From: Desulfitobacterium dichloroeliminans LMG P-21439
GTDB lineage: Bacteria > Bacillota > Desulfitobacteriia > Desulfitobacteriales > Desulfitobacteriaceae
Reading direction: 5' to 3'
DNA: 64,000 nt
NCBI RefSeq assembly: GCF_000243135.2
Contig: NC_019903.1
Span: forward strand, 3,200,001-3,264,000
Part shown: positions 9,399 to 17,688 of the stretch, piece after piece
How the letters are laid out: each line of letters starts with the position of its first letter
Position numbering within the stretch: the first letter of the stretch is position 1
Translations under genes and position numbers: made by a program
Notes under the pieces: model-generated
The model's database searches: none
The model's input: only the letters and a program-made list of their open reading frames with translations
What the model was told of the DNA's origin: nothing

Positions 9399-10403
9399 TT
9401 AGAATTTTACTTCTTTTTGGTCATCGTTTGCTTTGTTTAAAGCATCGATGAAACGGGAGTGAGGATCTTGAAGTGCCATGGTAGCACCAGTTGTAACGTC
9501 TACAAGCATTTTCTTTTCAGCATCTGTGAAGGTAGCAGGAATAGCAGCTTTTTGTGCATCTGTCAGCTTATCAAGGTAAGCCATTTTGTAAGGTCTTCCG
9601 TCTGGACCGCAGTATTTAGCGAACCAATCGTTTACTTCTGCTACAGTCATACCTTTGAAGAGCTCTTCATAAACGTCAAGTTGCTCGAACCATTCTTTTT
9701 TAGAGAGGTTATCAGCTGCGCCTTTTGCTTTCAAATGAGTCATATCATACGCGTAGCCTTCTTCACGTTTGGTTTCCCAAGGGAATCCCTTAGTTTGAGC
9801 ATCTTTGTAAAAAGACTTGTCCTCTGCTGCAGGATCCATCCAGCCTGGGAACATCTTGGGGGTAATTTCCACGACATCCCACTCGAGCTCGACGATCTTA
9901 CCTTTGTCATCGAATAATACACTAGCGGTAGTAATGTTTAAGTTGTCGTTATTAGCGCCTCTTGCACTGTTGTCACGATAGTTAGCTACCATACCAACTC
10001 CTTGGTATAGTTTTTTAGCAGCAACAGCAGGTGCTGCAGGAGCAGCAGCTGGGGTAGCTTTGACGACGATTTTATCGCCAGGGAAGATTAAGTTGGTGTT
10101 TTTGAGTTGTGGATTCAATTTAATCAACGCATCTGTTGTCATGTTATGTTTCTGAGCGATCCTCCAGAGAACATCTCCACTTACCACAGTGTAAGTATCA
10201 CCTTTAATCATGGTTGCAGGTGCTGCAGCTGCCGGTGCTTTGGTAGCTGCTGGAGCTTTTGGAGCTGCCGGTGCAGCAACAGGTGCTGCTGATTCCGCAG
10301 GAATCGTGGAAGATGTCGTTGTGTCAACTGCAGCAAAGGCTGGCAATGCAGTTGCAGAGAGAACGAGTGATGCAGATAAGATAATAGCTAGGGTCTTTTT
10401 CAT
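9399..10403 (-). CDS. Secreted LysM protein with FMN-binding (flavinylation) domain
   Basis: The protein has 334 residues from ATG 10403, with GGAGGAG upstream. A Sec signal peptide ends at about residue 24 (LPAFA). An Ala/Pro-rich linker follows at 25-65, then a LysM domain at about 70-115 (YTVVSGDVLWRIA), a second Ala/Pro linker, and a domain at about 132-334. That domain starts YQGVGMVANYRD and ends with DVTTGAT at 302-308. This fits the D-x-x-[S/T]-G-A-T motif that ApbE-type flavin transferases modify by attaching FMN to the Thr. I infer a peptidoglycan-bound extracytoplasmic flavoprotein, possibly for electron transfer outside the membrane. No ApbE gene is visible in the window. Confidence 0.82.
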   Translation of the reverse strand: MKKTLAIILSASLVLSATALPAFAAVDTTTSSTIPAESAAPVAAPAAPKAPAATKAPAAAAPATMIKGDTYTVVSGDVLWRIAQKHNMTTDALIKLNPQLKNTNLIFPGDKIVVKATPAAAPAAPAVAAKKLYQGVGMVANYRDNSARGANNDNLNITTASVLFDDKGKIVELEWDVVEITPKMFPGWMDPAAEDKSFYKDAQTKGFPWETKREEGYAYDMTHLKAKGAADNLSKKEWFEQLDVYEELFKGMTVAEVNDWFAKYCGPDGRPYKMAYLDKLTDAQKAAIPATFTDAEKKMLVDVTTGATMALQDPHSRFIDALNKANDDQKEVKF

Positions 10404-10929
10404 TTTTCTCCTCCTCATAAAAATAATAATAGTTTATTTTTTAGGACTCAAAAACCCGACGTCATGAATCCCAAATCTATCCATCCCTAATAACAACAGA
10501 AAAAATTAACCAAATATGTAGTCCAAGTTCTTACTTTCATAAAGTATGTAAAAAAAATAATAGTTCGAGTATCGTCTACAAAATGATAACTTGGCGTCAA
10601 TAATTATTGCTTATATCAATTATTGCAAATGTAAATATTGTACCGACATGTAAAAATTAACACAAGTTAAATGCTAAGTCAATATCGAATTTTAGATTTT
10701 CTACAATTTATAAGTCGAAAATATTTTGCATGAAGGCTTGACTTTTTTAATATCCATCGTTCGTACAAAGCACGAATAAGGACGCAATAAACATCAAATT
10801 ATTACCATAAAATTAGGTAGCCACCCCATAAAATACCTGTACCCCTTCGTAGTAGATAATATAAGGGCGAAAAAAATCCAGTGCCCTTCAGAGAATTTCG
10901 TATCAGTAAAATTAAGGGAGGAACACCGA
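10404..10929. other. AT-rich intergenic region between divergent surface-protein genes
   Basis: There is no credible gene in these 526 bases. The region must hold the promoters of the FMN-binding gene (minus) and the Big_2 gene (plus). Near the plus-strand gene there are small complementary segments, AGGTA...TACCT near 10815-10840 and CCCTT...AAGGG near 10853-10869, which could fold in the leader. They match no riboswitch class I recognise. Confidence 0.4.
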
Positions 10930-12270
10930 GTGAAACGAACAACGAAAGCTTTATTCTCAACGATCTGTATGGCGAGTTTAATCTTAACTTCTTCATTACC
11001 TGTGTTAGCCTCACCCCCATCTTGGGCTCAATCACATGAAAAATCCAACTATAGCATCTCCGAAAAAACCAAAGATGAGCAAATCCAAAAGACTTATAAA
11101 ACACACAAAGTGTCTTCTATCATTCTAAAAAAGAGAATGTACCTTAAGGTCGGAGAAAGTTCGACCCTAGCCGTGAAAATCGCTCCTAAAAAAGCAAATC
11201 AAAAGGTCACCTGGGAATCCAGCAACACGGCTGTTGCAACGGTTGATTCCAATGGTAAAGTCGTCGGTGTCAGCGCCGGTCGAGCTTATGTCACAGCAAC
11301 GGCGGAAGACGGAAGCAAGAAAAAGACTTGTAGGGTTACCGTGGCTAATTCCCAAGTAACTGATGTGACAAAGGTAACCGGTGTCACATTGAGCCCATCC
11401 ACCCTGAATCTGTCTGCGGGCGGATCAACAGGTGTACTAACCGCCACAGTATCCCCTAGCAGCGCAACAAATAAGAAGGTTACCTGGACTTCCAGCAACT
11501 TAGCCGTGGCAACGGTTAATACTCAGGGTGTAGTCACTCCTTTAGCCCAGGGTGTGGCAACAATTACAGCCACAACAGTGGATGGCCTAAAGACCGCTCA
11601 AGCTACGGTAAATATCGTAGCACAACCCATCATCAGTAATGTAAAGATCTCCTCGAATAATGCAGATACGACTAAAGCTATGAATGGTGATACTATTATT
11701 CTAACCTTTACCTCGAGTGTACCTGTTACAAAATTAAGCAACTTCAAAATTAACGGAAGCAACCCCGATACCTTCACACAAGTTGGGAATGTATATACCG
11801 CCACGCATTTAGTCGATTCAGGAGATCTGATCACAGGAGTACCGGCGACCTTCCAAATCAACGTCCAAAACGCAGCAGGGATCTACTCCCAAACGATTGA
11901 AGCAACATCGAACAGTAGTGCAGTTACCATCATTAATAAATATGCCCGCATCTCGAAAGTAACGATAGCTTCTGATAACGTAATCCCAACCAAAGCTACC
12001 CTTGGCGATGTTATCACCTTAAAATTCACTACCGATGAAGCAATCACCAAGCTTAGTAACTTTAAAATCAACAGCAGCAATCCGGATAGTTTTGTTGAAG
12101 TCTATAATAGCGACGGAACCTACACTTATACTGCAAAACACCTCGTGGATTCCGGGGATCGGATTACCAGGCTTCCCGCAACCTTCCTCATCAATGTACA
12201 GAATGCGGCAGGTATTTACTCACCAACAATTGAGAAGACATCGGACGGAACGAGTGTAACAATCCAATAG
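10930..12270 (+). CDS. Secreted protein with two Big_2 Ig-like domains
   Basis: The protein has 446 residues from GTG 10930, preceded by AAGGGAGGAAC. A signal peptide covers about residues 1-28. Two bacterial Ig-like group 2 (Big_2) domains follow at about 55-140 and 150-230, with VTWESSNTAVATVDSNGKV and VTWTSSNLAVATVNTQGVV as their cores. Two further repeats of about 100 residues (about 235-335 and 340-446) share LSNFKIN, HLVDSGD and INVQNAAGIYS. They resemble each other strongly but not a domain I can name. There is no LPXTG or SLH anchor, so the protein is either released or held by interactions. The long hairpin at 12307-12362 ends the transcript. A wall or matrix role is inferred. Confidence 0.85.
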   Translation: MKRTTKALFSTICMASLILTSSLPVLASPPSWAQSHEKSNYSISEKTKDEQIQKTYKTHKVSSIILKKRMYLKVGESSTLAVKIAPKKANQKVTWESSNTAVATVDSNGKVVGVSAGRAYVTATAEDGSKKKTCRVTVANSQVTDVTKVTGVTLSPSTLNLSAGGSTGVLTATVSPSSATNKKVTWTSSNLAVATVNTQGVVTPLAQGVATITATTVDGLKTAQATVNIVAQPIISNVKISSNNADTTKAMNGDTIILTFTSSVPVTKLSNFKINGSNPDTFTQVGNVYTATHLVDSGDLITGVPATFQINVQNAAGIYSQTIEATSNSSAVTIINKYARISKVTIASDNVIPTKATLGDVITLKFTTDEAITKLSNFKINSSNPDSFVEVYNSDGTYTYTAKHLVDSGDRITRLPATFLINVQNAAGIYSPTIEKTSDGTSVTIQ

Positions 12271-12306
12271 TTGATCAGTATATGTATCCTCTGGATAAAC
12301 GTAACT

Positions 12307-12362
12307 GACGCAGTAAAGAACCCTAGTCACTTATATGAGCGACTAGGGTTCTTTACTGCGTC
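12307..12362 (+). terminator. Long hairpin after the Big_2 gene
   Basis: A perfect stem of about 22 bp starts GACGCAGTAAAGAACCCTAG and ends with its complement. The hairpin carries the GTCAC/GCGAC core of the local family. It lies 37 bases after the Big_2 stop and could also serve the convergent XRE gene. Confidence 0.75.
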
Positions 12363-12395
12363 GTACAATTGTCAAATCTATGGAGGTCCATACAC

Positions 12396-12638
12396 TCAAA
12401 CCGAACAGCCATACAGAGCTCTGGCTTCCTTAATCTCATCGGAGAAGAATGTCTTTGCAGGTACTTTTAATTCCTTCGCAATCTTAATCCAGGTATTCGG
12501 CGTCCCTTTCCGCAAGCCACTTTCCAGTTGGCTCAAATAGCTAGTCTTAAGTCCTGTTCTCGCCGCCAGCTCTTGCAACGTCATGCCGTTCGCTAAACGC
12601 CACTCGCGCAGGTTATTGTCCTCTCTCATAAATGACAT
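12396..12638 (-). CDS. XRE-family helix-turn-helix regulator
   Basis: The protein is an 80-residue single-domain DNA-binding protein. The helix-turn-helix lies at about residues 12-65: WRLANGMTLQELAARTGL, then the recognition helix SYLSQLESG. The family binds operator DNA as a dimer. The start at 12638 follows a G-rich site; ATG 12629 is also possible. It is divergent from alanine dehydrogenase, with about 170 AT-rich bases between them, so it may regulate that gene or itself. This is inferred from position only. Confidence 0.82.
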   Translation of the reverse strand: MSFMREDNNLREWRLANGMTLQELAARTGLKTSYLSQLESGLRKGTPNTWIKIAKELKVPAKTFFSDEIKEARALYGCSV

Positions 12639-12806
12639 TTCCCCCCAATTCGTGGCTTATTGCGAATATCATAGCACAAAATGTTAAACGTTGTAAATAT
12701 TTAGAAGTCAAAGAATATTATATTTACATTTCCTTTTCTATTATATATTATTAGAGTATTACAGAATATTTTGTATAAAAGAAACTAAAGCTAAAAGGTG
12801 ATTAAT

Positions 12807-13922
12807 ATGATTGTAGGAATTCCAAAAGAGATTAAAGCCCATGAAAATCGGGTAGGCATGCCTCCTGCCGGTGTTGACGCTCTTGTGAAAGCCGGTCATA
12901 CGTGTTATTTGGAAAAATCAGCCGGTTTAGGCAGTGGTTTTCCCGATGAGGAATACAGAGAGGCCGGTGCTCTTCTTGTTGATACAGCTCGAGAAGTATA
13001 TGAACGGGCAGAGATGATTGTTAAGGTTAAGGAACCCTTAAAATCCGAGTATTCCTTTTTAAAGGAAAATCAAATTCTCTTCACCTATCTCCATTTAGCT
13101 CCCAATCCCGAATTGACACAAGCCCTTCTGGAGTCTAAGGTCATCGGGATAGCTTATGAAACGGTTGAACTTCCTAATAAGTCCTTGCCTCTGCTGGCAC
13201 CGATGAGTGAAGTAGCCGGCCGCATGGCTATTCAAGTAGGTGCTTACTTACTGGAAAAGACAAACGGTGGCAGAGGTATGCTTCTCGGTGGGGTCTCAGG
13301 AGTAGAACCGGCTATGGTAGTTATTATCGGCGGCGGTAATGTCGGTATTAATGCTGTGAAGATCGCTACAGGCTTAGGTGCCCAGGTTATGGTACTGGAT
13401 GTCAGCGGTGCCAGACTGGCCTATCTGGATGATATTTTTGGCGGTCGGGTGATCACCTTGATGTCTAATAACTACAATATTGCCAAAGCAGTTAAGAGAG
13501 CCGATTTAGTCATCGGAGCCGTTTTGATTCCCGGTGCTAAGACACCTAAGGTGATTACGGAAGAGATGGTAAAAACCATGAAGCCCGGTGCGGTATTAGT
13601 AGACGTAGCCATCGACCAAGGTGGAGCTATTGAGAGCATGGATCGTGTTACTTCCCTTGATGATCCTTATTTTGTTAAGCATGGAGTTATTCACTATTCA
13701 GTAGGCAATATGCCAGGTGCTGTGCCCCGAACCTCCACCCAAGCTTTAACTAATGCAACCTTGCCCTATGTCCTAAGAGTTGCTAATTTGGGTGCTGAAA
13801 AAGCGATGAGTGAAGATCCCGCACTGCGAAAAGGGCTGAATACTTACAAAGGAAAGCTGACGATTAAGGCTGTGGCTGAGGCTCATGGCTTGGAGTATAC
13901 ACCTAGCGAAGAGCTATTTTAG
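12807..13922 (+). CDS. ald: Alanine dehydrogenase
   Basis: The protein has 371 residues, the usual length for the family, from ATG 12807, with AAAGGTG six bases upstream; a GTG three codons earlier overlaps that site. It interconverts L-alanine and pyruvate plus ammonia with NAD(H) in the cytoplasm. The N-terminal domain has the family start ([19 protein letters not shown]), the substrate Lys in VKVKEP and the catalytic His in YLHLAP. The Rossmann motif [18 protein letters not shown] lies at about 173-190, followed by an acidic residue that fits NAD. The C-terminal part contains [11 protein letters not shown]. It is monocistronic, with a hairpin downstream. Confidence 0.96.
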   Translation: MIVGIPKEIKAHENRVGMPPAGVDALVKAGHTCYLEKSAGLGSGFPDEEYREAGALLVDTAREVYERAEMIVKVKEPLKSEYSFLKENQILFTYLHLAPNPELTQALLESKVIGIAYETVELPNKSLPLLAPMSEVAGRMAIQVGAYLLEKTNGGRGMLLGGVSGVEPAMVVIIGGGNVGINAVKIATGLGAQVMVLDVSGARLAYLDDIFGGRVITLMSNNYNIAKAVKRADLVIGAVLIPGAKTPKVITEEMVKTMKPGAVLVDVAIDQGGAIESMDRVTSLDDPYFVKHGVIHYSVGNMPGAVPRTSTQALTNATLPYVLRVANLGAEKAMSEDPALRKGLNTYKGKLTIKAVAEAHGLEYTPSEELF

Positions 13923-13971
13923 TATGGGTCGCCAAGTTTTTCCCAAATCCTCTATAAAGCGTACGTAACAT

Positions 13972-14011
13972 GAAGCACCCTAGCCACTCTTTTGAGCGAC
14001 TAGGGTGCTTC
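13972..14011 (+). terminator. Hairpin after ald
   Basis: The arms begin GAAGCACCCTAG and end CTAGGGTGCTTC, with the GAGCGAC core. The hairpin lies 50 bases past the ald stop and 26 before the convergent Fic gene, so it may end both transcripts. Confidence 0.7.
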
Positions 14012-14036
14012 TAGTATCGTCTAAAGCCAATGGGAT

Positions 14037-14807
14037 CTAGAAGTCATTATTGGCCATCATAATAAGCTCGAGATACCGTGTAAGTTCCTCCTCTACATAT
14101 TCCTTAACTAAAGAAACCATCTCTAATGGATTATTTCCATCCGAATGATAACTTTTAAAGCAATCATAATACCGTTTACGATCAGAAAACTTAATGTCTA
14201 TTGGTGGATAGCCTTCCTTCATAAGCTCAGTATTCAAGAGCAAGCGCCCAGTTCTACCGTTACCATCAATAAACGGATGAATAGCCTCAAATTCCAAATG
14301 GAAAAGCGCTACACGCTCAAGGGTATGAAGTTGAGTCGGTTGTTGGTATCTTAAAATAAGTTGCTCCATCTGTAGCGGAACTTGATAAGGCTGCGGTGGA
14401 GTATTAGTAGCTCCCATGATGGTTACCGGCACCCTCCGGTATACGCCTCTATCCTCTCGCTTATCCATTAAAACTAAGCTGTGGATTTCCTTAATGACCT
14501 TCTCCGACATTTGATCCTTTTGCTTAACTAACTCTTCTACGTAGTGCCAAGCTTCTTTATGTCCAACAGCCTCTAAGTGATCCTTAAGAGGTTTCTTATC
14601 GATTGTGATACCCTCTTTTATCACCAGAGCAGTCTCTTGCAAAGTAAGAGTGTTCCCCTCAATTGCGTTAGAGTTATAAGTAAAGCTGATCAGGAACTCT
14701 TCTCTTATTCTTTGAAGTTCCCCTTCGGTAAGTGGCCTATAGCTATTCAGTTTTATTAATAACTCATCAATTTTAGCAAAGTGCTCTATTTGCCATCCCT
14801 CTTTTCT
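14037..14807 (-). CDS. Fic family protein with N-terminal inhibitory motif, start unclear
   Basis: The Fic core HPFIDGNGRTGR is intact at about two-thirds of the length. Coding similarity continues upstream of the only standard in-frame start (TTG 14642), through TYNSNAIEGNTLTL and KIDELLIKLNSYRPL, back to about 14780. That upstream part carries the S/TxxxEG-type inhibitory helix of class II Fic proteins. The frame is open to 14807 but contains no ATG, GTG or TTG in this extension. An ATG after AGAGGG at 14794 is out of frame by one base, so a single-base shift near 14781 has probably separated the start from the gene. If translation starts at 14642 the product lacks its inhibitory helix. Confidence 0.75.
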   Translation of the reverse strand, partial: RKEGWQIEHFAKIDELLIKLNSYRPLTEGELQRIREEFLISFTYNSNAIEGNTLTLQETALVIKEGITIDKKPLKDHLEAVGHKEAWHYVEELVKQKDQMSEKVIKEIHSLVLMDKREDRGVYRRVPVTIMGATNTPPQPYQVPLQMEQLILRYQQPTQLHTLERVALFHLEFEAIHPFIDGNGRTGRLLLNTELMKEGYPPIDIKFSDRKRYYDCFKSYHSDGNNPLEMVSLVKEYVEEELTRYLELIMMANNDF

Positions 14808-14834
14808 TTACTCTAGCAAATAACCCCAACCATA

Positions 14835-14987
14835 TTATACCATGTTGTGATTAAAATACCTATCCATATAGTCTCCTCTAAGGATGGGAATCAATCAGAT
14901 TATAGAGAACCGTACCTACAATAGCTCCCCCACTATCGAGCAGCACATCCATAATCTGACCGCTGCGCCCTGGGACAAAGAGTTGAT
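14835..14987 (-). pseudogene. Remnant of vanZ joined to the tail of the XRE-like gene
   Basis: The segment up to 14987 encodes the last third of VanZ (QLFVPGRSGQIMDVLLDSGG and on), matching the intact gene at 24.8-25.3 kb. It then runs into sequence matching the last codons of the small XRE-like gene (PILRGDYMDR in another frame). The vanZ frame stops at 14878-14880. Relative to copy 2, most of vanZ has been deleted, bringing its tail to within one base of galE. Confidence 0.7.
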
Positions 14988-14988
14988 A

Positions 14989-15981
14989 TCAATTCCCATA
15001 GCCATGGGGATGCTTTTGATGCCATCCCCATGCTGTTTTTATAATGGTCTCCAGATCACTATATCGAGCCTCCCAGCCCAGTATTCTTCCAATCTTTTCT
15101 ACCTTGGCTACTAAAACCTCCGGATCTCCGTCCCTTCTGGGAGCCTCAAGAACCGGAATCTCTATGCCGGTAACTCTCTTGGCCATGGCGATCACTTCCC
15201 GTACGGAATACCCTTTGCCCGTTCCCACATTACAAGCGCCACACGGCACACCTTGATCCAAAGCTTCTAAAGCACGAATATGAGCTTCTGCCAGATCCAA
15301 GACATGGATATAATCCCGGATACAGGTCCCATCCGCAGTCGGATAATCCGCACCGAAAACTGAAATCGCCTCTCTTTGTCCTAGGGCAGTTTTTAGGATT
15401 AGAGGAATCAGATGGGTCTCAGTTGTATGATCCTCCCCCAGAGAGCCGTCCAAAGCCGCTCCCGCCGCATTAAAATAGCGCAGTGCAATCCACTTTAGGC
15501 CATAGGCCTGCTCCAACCAAAAAAAAGACTGCTCAATCATGAGCTTGGAAGCCCCATAAGGGTTGATAGGCTCTTTTTTCGATTGTTCCGGTATGGGAAT
15601 CGCCTCAGGATTACCATAGGTGGCAGCTGTAGAAGAGAATACAATTTTATTCATGCCGCATTTTAGCAAAGTACTTACAAAGCGATTGGTTTTTGCTACA
15701 TTTTCTTCAAAATACAGATCCGGCTTTTGCACTGATTCCCCTACCAGGCTCCGAGCCGCAAAATGAATCACTGCGCTTACTTTTTCCTTTTTTACGATGT
15801 CCGCGACAAGGCCTTCATCGGCGATATCCCCTTGATAAAAGGGAATATCCTCGCTTACAGCTTTGCGATGTCCGGTGATTAAACTATCGAGCACCACAGC
15901 CCCATACCCTGCCTCAGACAAAGCCTGAACCGTATGACTGCCGATATACCCTGCCCCACCTGATACTAAAACCGCTTTCAT
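14989..15981 (-). CDS. galE: UDP-glucose 4-epimerase, copy 1
   Basis: The protein has 330 residues, the normal length. It interconverts UDP-glucose and UDP-galactose (or the N-acetyl forms) using tightly bound NAD. The N-terminus has GGAGYIGSHTVQ for NAD binding. The catalytic Ser/Thr region SSTAATYG and YGASK (Tyr and Lys) lie at about 120-155. ATG 15981 follows AGAGGTG. It is nearly identical to the copy at 25.3 kb, with small differences such as AGYGAVV against AGYQPVV. The UDP-galactose made could feed the UDP-galactopyranose mutase of the glycan locus. Confidence 0.95.
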   Translation of the reverse strand: MKAVLVSGGAGYIGSHTVQALSEAGYGAVVLDSLITGHRKAVSEDIPFYQGDIADEGLVADIVKKEKVSAVIHFAARSLVGESVQKPDLYFEENVAKTNRFVSTLLKCGMNKIVFSSTAATYGNPEAIPIPEQSKKEPINPYGASKLMIEQSFFWLEQAYGLKWIALRYFNAAGAALDGSLGEDHTTETHLIPLILKTALGQREAISVFGADYPTADGTCIRDYIHVLDLAEAHIRALEALDQGVPCGACNVGTGKGYSVREVIAMAKRVTGIEIPVLEAPRRDGDPEVLVAKVEKIGRILGWEARYSDLETIIKTAWGWHQKHPHGYGN

Positions 15982-16033
15982 AATTCACCTCTTATTTATA
16001 GCTCAATAAAGATTTTCTTTGCATGTGTATAAG

Positions 16034-16061
16034 GCCCAGCCGCTTGATGGTGCGGCTGGGC
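16034..16061 (-). terminator. Hairpin upstream of galE copy 1
   Basis: GCCCAGCCGC and its exact complement close over TTGATGGT. The hairpin lies between galE and the lipoprotein remnant and would end the lipoprotein transcript. The same hairpin is at 26358-26385 in copy 2. Confidence 0.65.
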
Positions 16062-16104
16062 AAATTTGAAGCTATTGTTATGGAATTTGTTTCGAGTCCT
16101 TTTA

Positions 16105-16229
16105 CTACGATTGGAAGTTAACCGAGTCAATAACTTGTCCATCGCTAATACCCTGCACTGTAATAGGCTTTCCCGGATAATTGGTCTTCATCTGCGCCAG
16201 AAGCTCTTGGAGCAACTGATTGATATAGG
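16105..16229 (-). pseudogene. C-terminal remnant of the duplicated lipoprotein gene
   Basis: The sequence encodes the last 40 or so residues (QLLQELLAQMKTNYPGKPIT and on) of the lipoprotein that is complete at 26428-26853. Similarity stops abruptly at about 16229, where cargo sequence begins. There is no start or signal peptide. Confidence 0.75.
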
Positions 16230-16241
16230 GAATTTATTTCG

Positions 16242-16271
16242 GGGAAGGTCGACCGAATGGGAGACCTTCCC
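16242..16271. repeat. Imperfect palindrome, left flank of the SNF2 cargo
   Basis: GGGAAGGTC and GACCTTCCC enclose GACCGAATGGGA. A very similar palindrome in opposite orientation stands at 20575-20609. The two bracket the DUF2442, DUF4160, SWIM and SNF2 genes. Confidence 0.6.
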
Positions 16272-16336
16272 TCGATCAAAAATTGGCGATAGCCGATTTC
16301 TGATCGAGCAAAGAATAGACTAGTTTCTGGTCGAGT

Positions 16337-16585
16337 TTAATTTATCGGTATACTATCAAGATAAAGTTCATCTGGGCAAATATCTACACCGTTTGGCCAC
16401 TCAACAGAAAGTCCAGCTACACGAACTCCTTGGAAAAGCTCTGTACCTTCCAGCTCTTTAAAGAGTTTGAAGTCAAAATATGGCTTTACATCAAATATTC
16501 GGTTTTCACCATTATTAAATGTAACTATTATTTTATAGTCATCGAGAGGCTTTACTGCAATAGCTCTTGGACGTATAAATCCCAC
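16337..16585 (-). CDS. DUF2442 protein, probable antitoxin partner
   Basis: The protein is 82 residues long. DUF2442 features are visible: a short beta-strand start (PRAIAVKPLDDYKIIVTFNNG), then FDVKPYF and a C-terminal VEWPNGVDICPDELY. The gene begins five bases after the DUF4160 gene, so the two are co-transcribed. DUF4160/DUF2442 pairs are often predicted to be toxin-antitoxin modules; DUF2442 proteins often act as the smaller partner. No biochemical role is certain. Confidence 0.8.
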   Translation of the reverse strand: MGFIRPRAIAVKPLDDYKIIVTFNNGENRIFDVKPYFDFKLFKELEGTELFQGVRVAGLSVEWPNGVDICPDELYLDSIPIN

Positions 16586-16590
16586 TTAAT

Positions 16591-16887
16591 TCACTCCAAT
16601 CCTTTAATCTTTATTAATTCACCATCGTTTCTATAAGCGAACCAGGAAGCTCTTAGTTCATCACTATGCAAAAGAACCCAAGCTTCAACAAGTTTTGTCT
16701 GTTTACGTGGTAACTCACCTGCTAGAATATTGCCATCAAAGTCAATTGACATTTCATAATCATTATATCTTGCATGGACATGTGGAGTATTATGTTGAGT
16801 GCCTTTCTCTAAGTATAGATATATCAAGATTCCATAAAAAGAAGATATTGGTCCAACTCCTCTCAAAATGTTATCGTGCATATTCAT
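16591..16887 (-). CDS. DUF4160 protein, probable toxin of a two-gene module
   Basis: The protein is 98 residues long. The hallmark is a small alpha/beta fold with HVHARYNDYEMSIDFDGNIL and a C-terminal WVLLHSDELRASW. It is first in a two-gene unit with the DUF2442 gene. The ATG at 16887 is followed by a second Met three codons on. The family is commonly predicted to be a toxin component; its activity is unknown. It sits in the inserted cargo, as expected for a maintenance module. Confidence 0.8.
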   Translation of the reverse strand: MNMHDNILRGVGPISSFYGILIYLYLEKGTQHNTPHVHARYNDYEMSIDFDGNILAGELPRKQTKLVEAWVLLHSDELRASWFAYRNDGELIKIKGLE

Positions 16888-16971
16888 ACATATTATATCT
16901 CGATTTGCCTATGCAATCAATTATGAATAGGTTTTTGGCTGGAGAATGGGTCTGCTAATTTTGCTGTCAAG

Positions 16972-17688
16972 CTATAATCCAAATATATCCAATACATCTT
17001 CGGCAGCGATTTCTCGCATACTTTTCTTTCCTGCGTTCATTAACATATTTTCTAGTTTTCTTTCCATTGATTTTTTCACAAGTTCTTGACCGTCTATATC
17101 TCGAAGCTCGAAAAAGAGCATCGGATTTGCATCTAATCTAGCACCAATCCCATACAGTACTGCCGCCACATGTTTGCACATGATTGCCCAGTCTGGACAA
17201 TTACAAGTAAAATGAATTCCTTTTGGAGTTGGAAATAAGCCATACTTTTTCTCAGTAAATAAAACCTCTAATTCCTTAGGAAATCTTCCCTCAATCAATT
17301 GTTCCAGAGAATCAATCCTATGATTGCACAGCTCAGTCACCTGAGCCCATTTCTGGTTACTTAGGGTATCTATCTGGATTTTAACAGTGTATGGTTTAGC
17401 CCCACTTCCCTGCACCATAGCCATAACAATACCCTTTGATATCTTCAAATCCAGTACTGCATTATTACGGACATAGCTTCTTCCTCTGGATATTCGGTTA
17501 CTGTAATCTGCGTAACTTTCTAGATTCTGATTCCAAGCCTTTCCCCACCAGGTTTTAGCTAGTGTCCTACCCTCAATGATAACAGGTTCGATATCTTTAT
17601 TTTTCTTTTTTAGTTTATCAATGGCTTTCATCGCTTTTGCCCTTTTCTCAGCTACGGAGACATATTGCGGGAATCCATAATAGCTCAT
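16972..17688 (-). CDS. SWIM zinc-finger protein (YwqB-like)
   Basis: The protein has 238 residues. The SWIM zinc ligands are at about 160-178: CNC, then CKH in FTCNCPDWAIMCKHVAAVLY. The N-terminal part has TWWGKAWNQNLESYADYSNR, typical of the SWIM partner of bacterial SNF2 proteins. The start overlaps the end of the SNF2 gene by four bases, so translation is probably coupled. In Bacillus the same pair is known as ywqB-ywqA. The SWIM protein probably helps the helicase contact DNA or protein; the exact role is not known. Confidence 0.88.
   Translation of the reverse strand: MSYYGFPQYVSVAEKRAKAMKAIDKLKKKNKDIEPVIIEGRTLAKTWWGKAWNQNLESYADYSNRISRGRSYVRNNAVLDLKISKGIVMAMVQGSGAKPYTVKIQIDTLSNQKWAQVTELCNHRIDSLEQLIEGRFPKELEVLFTEKKYGLFPTPKGIHFTCNCPDWAIMCKHVAAVLYGIGARLDANPMLFFELRDIDGQELVKKSMERKLENMLMNAGKKSMREIAAEDVLDIFGL

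Noticed and set aside
10800-10929. Possible cyclic-di-GMP riboswitch before the Big_2 gene
   Set aside because: Surface proteins often have one, but the conserved core sequences of class I or II were not found; only weak stems are visible.
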